DNA of 64,000 nucleotides. It comes from Helichrysum umbraculigerum. Its lineage: Eukaryota; Streptophyta; Magnoliopsida; Asterales; Asteraceae. Below the pieces are notes generated by a model. The model was not told where the DNA came from. It did not search any database and was given only the letters and a program-made list of their open reading frames with translations. Numbering within the stretch: the stretch's first letter is position 1; every line of letters starts with the position of its first letter. The stretch covers positions 63,112,001 to 63,176,000 of the forward strand of contig CATIUR010000006.1 in NCBI GenBank assembly GCA_949592205.1. The letters run 5' to 3'. A program made the translations under genes and the position numbers. Below are positions 11,278-22,270 of this stretch, one piece after another.

Positions 11278-11528
11278 TTTAAGACCTACGAAATTCGCAA
11301 AATCGTCCATGATAAATATCGTATCCATGACCATATAATTGTTATTATTATTTTGAGTTTTATATAACTATACATATATAATATTTTTTTATATAAATGA
11401 CATAATGTAAATATCAACTGGTAAACCTTCTATCATACGCTATTATATTTGGATTTTCATGAAAAATACTATTTTCATAGCCGTATAATTGTTATTATTA
11501 TTTTGATTTTTATATACTATATATACAA

Positions 11529-11613
<85 letters not shown>

Positions 11614-12622
11614 TATAATGTACATATTAACTGGTAAACCTTCTACCATACGCTATTATATTGGATTTTCATGATTATTTCATATTAATTTTGTATGATA
11701 TGAAAACATGAAATTGTTTGTTATCTGTAATGTACCTATTTGAATTATTTAATTAAAAAGATAAATTGTTAGCTTTAAGGTTTGAAATCTTGAATACTAT
11801 AGTTTATGGTATTTTGGTTTCGTTTTTTTGCCGTATTTCAAATTTGCGTCTTATTTTGAATAACTAATTTTTTTTACCAAAGTTCCATACATGGGGATAA
11901 CTGAAACCCGCGAATAAATATGAAAAACTGATGGGTAGTATTAATTGGGTACTGAGCGGGTATTGGTACGAATATTCTAAACGTGTATGGGTACAGATAG
12001 TCAGATACACTAAAAACCATCGGAACCCAAACCATTGGCATCCATAATCCAAACATTGTTAAAAATTGATAAAGGAATTCAAAAAAGGCGGTTATATGGG
12101 TACAGATACACTAAAGCCCGTTGGATCCCGATCCGTTGGCATCCATAATCCAAGAATCGTAAATTAGAAATTGACAAAAGAAGTCAAAAAAGACGCTCGT
12201 ATAAGAATTTAAATCACCGGGTAATGGAATCAAGTCATGAATTTTTTGGAATCGAAAATAACTTATTAGGGTTTTTTTCGAAAAAAATAAAATAAAGAAG
12301 ATTGTAGAAAGAGTTTAAATTATCGAATAAATAATAAAGTAGTTATTAAACTAATATTTTAATAAAATATTTGGAGGATTATCTATAACTAAAGGAAAAA
12401 AATTATATTTTAAATATTGAAAGATGTATATTGTAAATATAGAAGGATATATTAGTCTTTTAATCATATAAAAATGGGATTAATGATGTTATTAAATAAA
12501 TTAAGAGTTAGATCTTAATTGCTAATCTCCATCTAATGGTTATTATTCTTTTAAGAACTTTCTTTAATTAATATGATAGATAGATAGATAGATAGATGAT
12601 AGATGGATGATAGAAGATAGAT
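11278..12622. mobile_element. about 1.35-kb insertion specific to block A, with GATA-rich tail
   Basis: In A' the sequence GATTAACTA is followed directly by TTAATTAACTACTAGG-like DNA; in A, copies of GATTAACTAGT near 11268 and 12621 bracket about 1.35 kb of extra DNA. The insertion holds a roughly 155-bp unit repeated twice (about 11325-11465 and 11478-11670, both with CTGGTAAACCTTCTA), a TA array, a roughly 105-bp imperfect duplication at 11950-12180 (GGCATCCATAATCCAA twice), and a final (GATA)n run at 12573-12620. No coding frame and no clear terminal inverted repeats. Class unknown; a simple-repeat tail plus long direct flanks is compatible with a retroposon. Confidence 0.5.
11531..11606. 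repeat. (TA)n microsatellite
   Basis: About 76 bp of pure TA inside the block-A-specific insertion. It lies in the second copy of a local tandem duplication; the first copy has only a short AT-rich tract at the equivalent place. Confidence 0.95.
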
Positions 12623-12667
12623 TAACTAGTAGGAGACCCGCTCGAAGTAGCAGATTGTTCATTCACA

Positions 12668-12859
12668 TACTCTATATGTCTCAGTCAATGCGTCCGACTT
12701 TGTACATAGCTTTATAAGTCTTTCAAAAACTAAATTTTTCACTAATCAAATAACAAATATATCCACTATAGTCTCATTCGATTGACTGAAATATGAAAGT
12801 TGAAAGTTATCTGAGACAGCCCAAAATAATAATGCGTTTATGGTAGGACGGGGGGAGTA
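12668..12859. mobile_element. degenerate Stowaway-like MITE shared by A and A'
   Basis: The ends TACTCTATATGTCTCAG and GTAGGACGGGGGGAGTA are diverged Stowaway termini. The same element is in block A' at 59345-59537, so it predates the segmental duplication. Confidence 0.55.
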
Positions 12860-13080
12860 GTATATATCTAAAGTTGGTTTACGTGTTTTTCGAATTTTTC
12901 ATTGTGTTTTATGACTACTTATTGTTCCGGGTCAGCAAATAAATTTTTGAGTTGAACCTGACAACCCGAAATTAATTTAATATCATTATAAATTTATTTT
13001 AATTTGAATATATGTACTTTAGACCCTTTCATTTACTGATTTATAACATTAACTTTGATACATTTGTGTTTTGATATTAA

Positions 13081-13200
13081 CTAGATAAAAGACTCGCGAT
13101 AACGCGGGTTGTTGTTAAGTTTTTTGGTTATTTATTTCTTACCGGACTTTTATTTTATATAATTTATTGGTTTTTTTTTTGTTTTATTTAATTAAGGTAA
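13081..13200. repeat. CCCGCG-hairpin repeat end, possibly Helitron-like
   Basis: ACTAGATAAAAGACTCGCGATAACGCGGGTT carries a small GC hairpin preceded by ACTAG, resembling ACTAGTACATCACCCGCGC at 53990. Extent and class cannot be fixed here; the rest of the 12930-13357 interval shows nothing else recognisable. Confidence 0.3.
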
Positions 13201-13357
13201 ATGTTGTGTACTCAAAATCGAGAATCAAATTTTTTCTCGGATCTTGTGATCCTGTGAAACATCAAACTAAAAAAATAACAAATCTGAACGGTGGGTGTGC
13301 GGGATTAGACAGAGAATTTTAATATGAATGATTTGTCTAGTGAAATGTATAAATTTT

Positions 13358-14088
13358 GGGAAATTAAAAAAAATGCCACATTTTTTTTAACTATATATCG
13401 ATTTGCCCCCGAAAAAAAAAATTGACGATATACCACCTGAATAAGCAAAAGCAAATTTGCTTTTGCGAGCCCGTGATTTGCTTTTGCGATCCGTTCACAA
13501 TTGCGAGCCGTTGCCGAGTAAACCATGCCCTAGCAAAAGCAAATATGCGATTTGCGATTTGCGATTTGCCTATGCCCGACAAATACTCATTTACCTATTA
13601 AACTATGCAATTCGGATATCGCAAGTGTTTTTAAGGCATAGGCAAATCGCAAATCGCAAATTTGCGATTTGCGATTTGCGATGGCAGCTTTTTCTCGGGA
13701 ACTAGGCAAACGAAAGGGTCACGGCTCGGGAACTAGGCAAACGGCAAGTATTTCTCGGGCATAGGCAAATCGCAAATCGCAAATTTGCGATTTGCGATTT
13801 GCGATGGCGGGCATAGGCAAACGGCTCGGTCACGACTCGGGAACTAGGCAAACAGCAAGTATTTGTCGGGCATAGGCAAATCGCAAATCGCAAATCGCAT
13901 ATTTGCTTTTACTATGGCATGGTTTACTCGGCAACGGCTCGCAATTGTGAACGGATCGCAAAAGCAAATCACAGGCTCGCAAAAGCAAATTTGCTTTTGC
14001 TTATTCAGGTGGTATATCGTCAATTTTTTTTTTTCGAGGGCAAATCGATATATAGTTGAAAAAAATGTGGTATTTTTTTTAATTTCCC
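13358..14088. mobile_element. 731-bp fold-back element with about 230-bp inverted arms
   Basis: The arms 13358-13587 and 13858-14088 are near-perfect inverted repeats (outer end GGGAAATTAAAAAAAATG, inner CCCGACAAATAC). The arms contain GCAAAAGCAAATTTGC-type palindromes. The 270-bp middle holds about 110-125-bp tandem units, each opening GGCATAGGCAAATCGC and containing a further palindrome, AAATCGCAAATTTGCGATTT. No coding frame; open frames here are made of the repeat itself. No convincing target duplication was found. A transcript would form a very long hairpin. Confidence 0.85.
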
Positions 14089-16630
14089 TTCTATTGATTT
14101 GAAATAAAATAAAATTAAAATTCGTGTATATATTTATATTGTTGTGTTTTCACTTCTCATAACGTTAAAATGTGTAAGATGTGATTCGATGTAAAAATAG
14201 GTTTGTGATTTCTTTAAATGTAAGACAACTATATTAAGGAGTGAATAATAAGAGATAAATTAAGCGATACTCCATACATCATTTTATGTTTCACGTAAAT
14301 TGAAACACATCCAAAACATCCAAAGAGGCATACTATTTTAATCAAACAACACCTTAATAACTCCTAGTTTTTTAAGGTTGACAATTAAATCCATCAACAA
14401 CTTATGCAACATTGCAAAGGATGTGATTTTCGAATTTTCATAAAAGCAACTCATGTTAGTCTTTATATAATATATATTTCGTAGGTACAATCACATTATG
14501 CGAATAGATTGTGACCGACACATTCGAGTTCGTAAAAGTACACATTCTTGATCTTGATCACCAGCCCCAGCACAAATCCAATCGTCGATCCACTGCATAT
14601 ATGAAAATAAAATTGTAAGTTGTAATCCAGCTGCAAATGGAAAAATATAACCAAGCCATGTAGAATAGGGGAAACACAGTTAAGAAACTCAAAGAATTTA
14701 TGGTTGGTTATAATTGAAGGTGACAAAATCTCTGTTCATAATGGGAAAAAGTTTAACATGAGTTGACCCGAATCATTGTTAAGGTAAACAGATTAAAATA
14801 GTCACTCTGTTTACCATCTACCATAACTAATGAAATAAAAAATTAAATTGACTAGTTTATATCAGGTAACTCGGTTATGAATGCCAACTACTGAACATAG
14901 TCTGTTCCATGGAAGATAGGTCCCCTCAAAATAATCTCTCCATTAAATTGCAGCTAACTAATGAAAAATTACAATGTATGCAGTATACTCTGAACAGTTG
15001 AGCAACACCTCACGGGCTCCATATCATCTGATTACAACATATGGGGTCATAAAATTTGTCTCAGATGTTCTCGCAAGCCAAAGACATATTTGAGAAGATA
15101 AATATTTCTAGACAATATATAAAAGTAAAAACTATCAAGCGAAATAGCATATCAACGCAATGACCAATATAAACATCACATACTGAGTTATCAACTGCTA
15201 GAAATGAGCCTTACCACCAACAAAATTTATCTAATTTCCATTATCTTTAATGCCAAGGAGACCACCACCATAAAAAAATAAAATTCTCCTTGATCACAAT
15301 CTTCTTGAGAGCTATAGCGGAAAATTCGCCATCTTCCGCTAACTCGCTAAGGATCACAAACATGTTTTGTTATTGACATTTCTAGATTAATAGGAAGAGA
15401 GAAACAATAGTTAGTTCCAAACCCACCAGAAAATGATAGAAAATCACCATACGATTGATTCTAACAAAGCTCAAGAAAATGATAGAAAATCACCATACGG
15501 TTGATTCCAACAAAGCTTTATAATTTTCAAAATGAAATGGCAAACGTGATAAGGTACTAACCATGTATCCTAACTATCCTATTTTCATGATGGTTGCTTG
15601 CATAATTGTGCCATTATTCTATATATATGTTATCGTAATGCAATAAAAAAGTTCGGCAAAATGTACCATGACATCATCATCACAAGAGCTGTAATTGTAA
15701 TAGTAATTTAGATGGTTAATTGGATAGGCAGATAGCCATGTTTTCTTAAGTAATTAGCTTTAAAGATAAACAACCTTAAGCCTGCCTGGTGGCTTTCTAT
15801 TAGTCAAGATATGGCCTGTTTTAAACCAATATCATGACATTGTATGGAATTATTTTCAAGATATCAACATAACTTGGTGTACATAATTAATGTGTGTTGC
15901 TATATGTGAAAAATAACTCATCTAGTGCAAAGAAGATAGGTGTGGTTACCTTTCATATGGCAATCACCTCATATCATTCTTCTTACGTTCTCTGTAAGCA
16001 AACTGCAAATACCTAAATAATTATAATCCCATTAACAAATAGTTGCATAAACACTTGAAACATATTACTTCCTTACAAATTCTCAGCTTTATTTAGCTTT
16101 TGAATTACTTGCGCCACATATTTCTGTTTCGAAACATGGTTGTGGTTCATACTTGAATTGTTATCCATCGTGTTCCACCTTTTGTATTACTTACGCCACG
16201 CAACTCTGTTTCAATGGTTGTGATTCATACTTGAATTATTATCAATTGTGTTCCATAGCTGTGTCATAACAGGATAGCTTACCAAATGGGTCAGTTGCAC
16301 CAGTTTGGTATGAAATTTTCTTCTCATTTAAAAAAAATGTTATTATAGAAAAATCCTTGATTATCGCTTCAAAAACAGCCTCATCCCAATAATTTAGGGA
16401 TTAATCAATCAGCATAAAATGTAAGACAGTTTGTGTTCAAAGTAGGGTCCAAAAGGTTAAACAAAAGAAATTAGCATTAAAATTGGTGAAACGGTTTAAT
16501 CAGGCCCAAAGTGGTCTAAGCTGAACCTAAACGATCAGGAACTTTTATAATTCTATCTAATACACCGAATTTATAACATAGATAATAAAATAAAAAACTT
16601 AAAACCCAATCAAACCTGTAAATTTCTTAC
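14089..16630. other. no gene recognised; possibly gene-derived
   Basis: About 2.5 kb without a family-level match. A short minus-strand stretch at 15296-15375 reads LSELAEDGEFSAIALKK in one frame and looks coding-like, but I cannot name it. At 16104-16260 a roughly 79-bp unit (ATTACTTGCGCCAC..., GTTCATACTTGAATT) is tandemly repeated twice. A short duplicated stretch (GAAAATGATAGAAAATCACC) lies at 15429-15500. Confidence 0.4.
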
Positions 16631-16733
16631 CTTGATCACACACCCTTCACCAACAACGGTATCAATGATATCAGCATCAAGCATCTTAAAAAAAGGCAGG
16701 TAATCAATAAGGGACGAATGACGATCATAGAAG
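16631..16733 (-). pseudogene. exon-like fragment of ADP-glucose pyrophosphorylase small subunit
   Basis: On the minus strand, between an acceptor ATGCAG|C and a donor ATCAAG|GTAAGA, 103 nt encode FYDRHSSLIDYLPFFKMLDA, continuing DIIDTVVGEGCVIK. The plant small subunit has FYDR...PPSKMLDADVTDSVIGEGCVIK at the same place, with an exon boundary after VIK. The stretch between FYDR and KMLDA has diverged heavily (the expected PIYTQPRYLPPS is lost). I found neither the preceding nor the following exon nearby, so this is probably a captured or left-over exon. The enzyme makes ADP-glucose for starch in plastids; this fragment cannot. Confidence 0.6.
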
Positions 16734-17901
16734 CTGCATAAAACATCACAGTTAACACTATGCAAAGACATTCGAAGCTTTGTTAGATAGGTTCGTTTGA
16801 TGTTAGATACTTGGTATTAGCTATCTTCAAAAAAAAAAAAAAGGTGACGATACCAAAGGACACATGTCATGAAAACTAACCAAATAATTGCATCTAATGT
16901 CATTGAGATAAAAGTTGTGGAAGACATGCATGTACAAATTGTCATTGTTATAATCCATAACAATTGGTATATACACACACACACATTTGACCCATTAGGA
17001 TTAGCAATTGGTTAATAAACTTAACATATTTTTGTTTTCTTTTCAAAAGGTAAACTTCCTAATTTTCGTTTAAATTGTCTTCCTTAACAATGCGGGAAGT
17101 TAAAGTATTTTACGATATATGTAATGATGCTGAAGACAAATTCAGGAATGAAAAATAATTATAATTCATTCATGTAATCATTAGTTTCAGCTTACACGTA
17201 TAAGATCAAGACTGGGTTTATCAAGATTTGGAACCATGGTTGCAAGGTTCAATAAGTAAAGATGCCCAATTAATTATATAAGAGCACATAACATAAAAAT
17301 TGCACATTATAATGAGCTACCAGATAGCTAATCACCTTTGAAGTCCACTTGGGAAAACTTGACAAAATGTCAGGCAAATTTGTGTTTTGATATTAATTGT
17401 GAATTAATGATGTTTTGATGATGAATTTAAATGGATATAACATTTATTATTATTACTTTGAAAATTTTATAATCATTTATGCTTAAAAATGATTACCTAT
17501 TATTTTCAAAAGATTGATCAGTCTGAAACATTTTACCGAAGTGACTCGAAACCGACCTAAAGACTCGAAAATCACGCAAAAATTGTTGAATTAATATAAA
17601 AATTGGGTTACTCGGGTTGGGTCCGGCTTATTAGATTTTGGGTTTGGTTAAATACTCAACATGATTATAAAATCGGGTTGGGTTAAGGTTTGCTCATTTC
17701 TAACACATCAACCCAAACCTACTAGCCCGACCTAACTAGAGCCCAAATTGACACCCGACATCAAAATGAAAATTATGTAGTTAAAGAAAGAATCTTAACA
17801 AAAAAAAAAAAAAAAAGCCATAAATATAAAAATAGGGGAAGGCAATTCGTCCTGATAAAAACCCTAGAAACGCATAGTCGTGACTTCTGCAAATCGTTGC
17901 G
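16734..17901. other. intergenic with a hAT-like end
   Basis: No gene seen until exon 1 of gene B. Near 17600-17710 GGGTTGGG-type words end in GGTTTGCTCATTTCTA, whose inverse TAGAAATGAGCAAACC resembles hAT-like termini; the other end was not found. A poly(A) run lies at 17800-17815. Confidence 0.4.
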
Positions 17902-19119
17902 ATGGCTTCTTCATTCGTTTTGAAGAAGCTTGTTGTTGGTTCCACCAGATCCGTCGTTGTACCCGCTTTCCGTCCAGCCTCACTGCAGATTCATCCGCGT
18001 ACTTTCTTCTCTGGTACGACTTGTTTTAACAAGGAATTGCATTTTGTGTTTGTTACTTACGACCTCAAGAGTTTTTGTTTTTAATCCGATTTACTAAATG
18101 TATAACTTCCGATTCACAGTTCTAACGAGTCATATTATTATTTGTTGTATGCGCAGTAATAAGCATCTTCTGTAAATACACAATGCTGGATCAGACTGTG
18201 ATTTCGATTCACAGTCTTCTAAATCTGCTAAATATGTAGTACTTGGAGTCAAAGTTACAAATCTTGTTTGCTGCATAAAATGTTTAGCTCCCTGTCCAGC
18301 CTTACTGTGCTGTTACAAGAAAAATAATGATTTATGTTAAAAGGTTTCTTTGAATTCGCCTTTAGCTTATATAATAATATACGAAATATTATATTCACAA
18401 GGTCAATTTGGGACTTGTGTAATCGACTAGTGCATGCTTCTGCTGAGTCAAGGGATTCAATCCTTTTTGAAGATATCTTTCCTATGGTGTAAAGGCTGGC
18501 TCTTTTAACTTCATGTATCTCGAATAGGTGTAATAAGGCGGGATTCGTTTCGTCGCCTTGGATCCTTAACCATATAGATTGTGTAAAACCGGCCCTCTTT
18601 TATATAATATGTCTAATTGGATTGATAAATGAATGAATTTCAGGCGTATTGGATCGATTCTCTGCAAGGCGGCTGTTGGTATATGGAATGGGACCCGATA
18701 CGGCTAGTAAATTAGTTTATAAGGTATTAAAGTTCATACCTCATACAATGCGAACGACGACAAGGGTTAGCGTTATAGATTACAATGAGGAGGGTGAATC
18801 CCTTGGTAAACCCATGAAATATTCAATAAATGTCCCTGGAATTGAGAAGATAATGGAGACTTCTCAAGGGCTAGATATATTCATAGATTTGGGACTGAAG
18901 CTCGAGGCTCATGAATTCGATGACATGCATTTAGATGCTAGTGTGTGTACCAAACTCAACCTTCTTCACATGAAAGGCTACGTGGAGAAACAGGACGTCC
19001 GTAGACACTACGCTGCCCTGATTTGTTTACCATGGCAGACAGAGTTCGACAATGACTCCATTCAGGGGAAGATTAAAGATGGAGGGATATCGGTAACTGT
19101 TCCCAACTTAGTTGATTGA
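17902..19119 (+). CDS. HSP20-like (alpha-crystallin domain) protein, presumed mitochondrial; gene B, two exons
   Basis: Exon 1 is 17902-18013 (MASSFVLKKLVVGSTRSVVV..., 37 codons plus one base). The donor is CTCTG|GTACGA. The intron is 630 bp and the acceptor TTTCAG|GCGTAT. Exon 2 is 18644-19119, giving 195 residues. The presequence is almost the same as that of genes A and A', with Arg and Ser and no acid, so mitochondrial import is inferred. The alpha-crystallin region covers about residues 85-193: SINVPGI, then KGYVEKQDVRRHYAALICLP, and KDGGISVTVPNLV near the end, equivalent to the family's GVL-VPK end. The N-terminal arm differs from A (SARRLLVYGMGPDTA). AAACCCTAG lies about 40 bp before the ATG and an AT-rich TATA-like stretch at 17820-17835. 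No obvious defect is seen. Confidence 0.8.
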
Positions 19120-19869
19120 TGTATTAATAATTATATTCCCAAGCTAGATTTTAGTATTAATGTATCGTATGAGTATGATGAGGATGTATTAGCTGCTTAT
19201 TTAATATATTGCCTAACAAAATGCATTGGCATCTCATTTATCAGATACTAGTTTTAGGGCAGGTCATCAGTGGGAATTGAGGTTATTATTGTTTGTATTC
19301 ATGAATTGACATGGGATGGGTGCTGGTTAATAGAGTTGTAGAGGTACCATAGGTGTAATTAAGGTAACCATATACTTTTTATGACTAAGGATTTATGACA
19401 ATTGACACATAACATTAGGCGAATTTTTAAGATAAATTTTACAACTTTATTTCATTAGCATATGTAATATGTTGTATAGAAAACGTTTTCGATGTTTCTT
19501 GACACTAGCAAATGCGTTAGAATTTTACAACTATTGGCTATTGGTTTCTTGTTACCATGGGTTTAATAAAAAGAATCTAAATAGAAAAATTTATATTATT
19601 ATGAGAAATTATCGTAATAATTAAATAATTAATAATCGTAATAAACTTTGATAGCATTGTTTATTTGCTGATAACAATATATACAAATCATTATTCATAT
19701 TCAAATAATATATACCAAAATATAAACCGTTTAAAAAGTATAATTAAAAATGAGGATTAATACTCTTGGGATGTGCTATGCATAGCTTTAATAACCACCT
19801 AGTATATATATCTATATCTATCCAATAAATTAAGATGGGATATTGAACTTTAATTGCCACATATACCCT
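19120..19869. other. 3' flank of gene B and intergenic DNA
   Basis: About the first 150 bp after the stop matches the region after gene B' (AAGCTAGAT..TTAGTATTAATGTATCG), so it belongs to the duplicated unit and probably contains the 3' UTR. Beyond that nothing was recognised. Confidence 0.5.
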
Positions 19870-19872
19870 TTA

Positions 19873-21283
19873 GAGCATACGGTGTGGAGGCGTTCTCAAC
19901 ACCGTTCAACATTGAGAACGTCAGAATCCAGCGTTCCACCACTCCGCTGTTGTGTTCTTAGCGCCGTTCAGCACAGCGTTCCCACACAACGTCCAGGGTG
20001 AGACGCTGTAGCGTTCCCACACAACGTCCAGGGTGAGACGCTGTAACTGATGCATTTTCTTTTCTTTTTTTCTTGCTTCTGAAATTATAAGTTTAAAACT
20101 GGTGATGCACTGATGCAATGAAGAAGGAGAAAAGAAAGATGACAGCTAACAAATACAGAAGAGAATTTAGGGGTTTTTTTATATATTTTTTATAAATAAT
20201 AAATATGTAAATGGGTTTAACTTTAATAATATTGGTGTGCTTTTTAGTTTGGTAATGGATTAGTGGGCTTCTCAATATAAATTAGTTATTGCCTTTATTG
20301 GTATGAATTTTATTTTTTGTAACTAGAATGGACTTACATAAATGTTTTTTAGTTTTTAGGACTTGTAAATTTGTTTTATTTAATTTTAATAAATGTTATG
20401 GTTTATTTAAGTTATTTTGTTATTTGTTTTAATTTATTCAATTATGTGTATCAAAAAATTTGAAAAAACTAATAAAAAAAAAAAAACTCCAGAACACTGT
20501 CCAAATAGGGATGAGCATAAAACCGTTTAATCGAACCATAACCGTATTAACCGCTAAAATCGCCCCATTTTAACTAATCCACCTCACAAACCGATGGTTA
20601 CGGTTATGGAAAATGAATTAATCCCCTATCACCGTTCGTTGACGATTAATGTCCATAACCGATCCACCATTAACCGCCCCGCCTAAAATATTTATATATT
20701 TTTATTTATTTTACCATTATCAATTTATTAAACCTTAAATGTGTTTTTTGACTTATATTTCTTAATTGTGTAAACATTAATGATTAAATACATGTTACGT
20801 AGACAATTGGTGACATTATATCTAACATTGTAATCGATTTTGAGCAAACAACTTAGTGTGTGGAATCATCAAGTAATCGATTTTGTGTTAATATAGATTT
20901 ATTTATATGTTAATATTGTATGTATTTGTACATGGAAGCAACAAACAAGGGTAACGAGACACCTGCTACTAACGAAATTAATGAATCGATTATTACTAAT
21001 AATTATTTGGGTGAAGTTACAAATCCAAATATTTTGCGGTTAACCGTCTTTTAACCGCAAAAAATTAACCGTAACGGATCCGTCAATTAACCATCATCCG
21101 ACGGTTGTTAATATCAATAACCGCAATATTCAGTTACAGTTACGGTTTGAAGTCATAACCGCCCAAAACTGAACCGTGCAGACCCCTAGTTCAGAACACA
21201 CTCTGTCTACCACACCATGAAATCTTCAACAACAACATTTTCACCAAAACACTGTGAAAATAGTATCACAACACCTTGTGCTC
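19873..21283. mobile_element. PIF/Harbinger (Tourist-like) element carrying a nested hAT-like insertion
   Basis: The left end GAGCATACGGTGTGG and the inverse of the right end GAGCACAAGGTGTTG form the TIRs, and TTA flanks both sides (19870-19872 and 21284-21286). The interior carries CAGAACACTGT-type words and a 49-bp tandem repeat of the CGTTCCCACACAACGTCCAG unit near 19975-20045. A second element splits it at 20506-21188. A relative lies at 48545-48840. Confidence 0.8.
20506..21188. mobile_element. hAT-like non-autonomous element nested in the Harbinger-like element
   Basis: It starts TAGGGATGAGCATAAAACCG and ends CGTGCAGACCCCTA, whose inverse is TAGGGGTCTGCACG. Subterminal words AACCG and CGGTTA abound in both orientations. 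Length 683 bp, no coding frame. No clean 8-bp duplication is visible; the flanks only partly agree. Confidence 0.7.
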
Positions 21284-21884
21284 TTATCCTCATTTGATCG
21301 CCAAAATTCTCTCCCCCTTTCCAATAAACTCAACCTAATTTTAGGATAATTTGACGTTGATTTGTTTTCCTTATATTTGTCACACCCCCAAAATCGATAA
21401 TCGCGTTTATTTAGTGTTTAGCGGAAGCTTTTAGTTAATTAGCGGAAGCATTTTCATAATGTTGTAACAGCGGGGGCGCTGACAGATTCAATAGTGCATT
21501 CACTGTATCAGAGCATATGATCACACAGAACATATATATATTTAAGATGCCATGAGTTCAAAGTTATTACAAAAGATACGACTTGTAAAGTCGTACATAA
21601 GTAGGGTTGTCAAAGACAACATAAGTGTTTGAAAATACAAGTTTATAAAAGAGGGATTTCATAAGTATAACCAATGGAATTGATAATACAAAGGAAATCC
21701 AAGTGTCCCAAAAGTGGCATCATAAATAGTTGGGTAGCCTACGTCCTTTATGCATGCAGATGTACCTGAGTCCTAATTCCCTGAAAAACATAGTAAACCG
21801 TCAACATTGAATGTTGAGTGAATTCACAGGTTTAAGTTTTGTATAAATAATTCATGTACGCAAACATAATATTTATATGTAAAG

Positions 21885-22270
21885 TAGGAAACACAAGTAT
21901 TCTAATTAAAGAAAACATTTCCTAAATATGTAAGAATGCCATTCTTACGACTAGTAGTAATAGTGTAGGAAACACAAGTTTAATCATAAACATTCCCCAA
22001 TACAATAGTTGTAGGATATACAGGTTTATCAACTAAGTAAACATATCCAATTAAGTTGTTACAGGGAATCAAGTTTATAAATCAAATAAACATTTCCCAA
22101 CAGATAGTTAACAGGAATCCAAGTTTAACAATAAGGTAAACGTTCCAAAATAGTTATTGCAGGAAACACATGTTTAACATTTAAGTAAACATTTCCTATA
22201 AATAGTTGTTTTGTGGGAAACCAAGTTCAACCATTTAAGGTAAACGTTTCCTAAAAATAGTCTCTCAAAG
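21885..22270. repeat. degenerate 55-62-bp minisatellite in LTR 1 (also 31784-32169, 41643-42028)
   Basis: About seven or eight imperfect units follow the pattern GGAAACACAAGTTTAA ... AAGTAAACATTTCC. Each unit opens with GGAAA and closes with TTTCC, so each could form a small hairpin. The array is kept in all three LTRs. Confidence 0.75.

Larger units (their letters stand above)
7319..12930. repeat. segmental duplication block A (partner 52661-59610)
   Basis: The same order of sequence recurs, in the same orientation, at 52661-59610. Shared landmarks include the start GACTTATAACCGCGCTT (GACTTACAACCGGGCTT in the partner), the TTTATAAGTAACA stretch near 7700/54450, the complete minus-strand HSP20-like gene, the intron segment near 9600-9800/58380-58600, and the end near AAAGTTGGTTTACGTG (12870/59550). 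Each copy has insertions that the other lacks. Confidence 0.85.

Noticed and set aside
11443..11649. Open frames of alternating Ile/Tyr
   Set aside because: Pure translation of a TA microsatellite.
13358..14088. CRISPR-like interpretation of the repeated GCAAATCGC words
   Set aside because: Plant nuclear context, no regular repeat-spacer alternation, and the words form inverted arms, not direct repeats with unique spacers.
13305..14102. Several 60-82-codon frames with AKANHGLAKAN-like repeats
   Set aside because: They arise from the fold-back element's GCAAATC repeats on both strands.
14496..14726. 76-codon minus-strand frame reading GSTIGFVLGLVIKIKN
   Set aside because: Considered as a following AGPase exon, but it does not align with the family beyond VIK and the reading frame is ambiguous.
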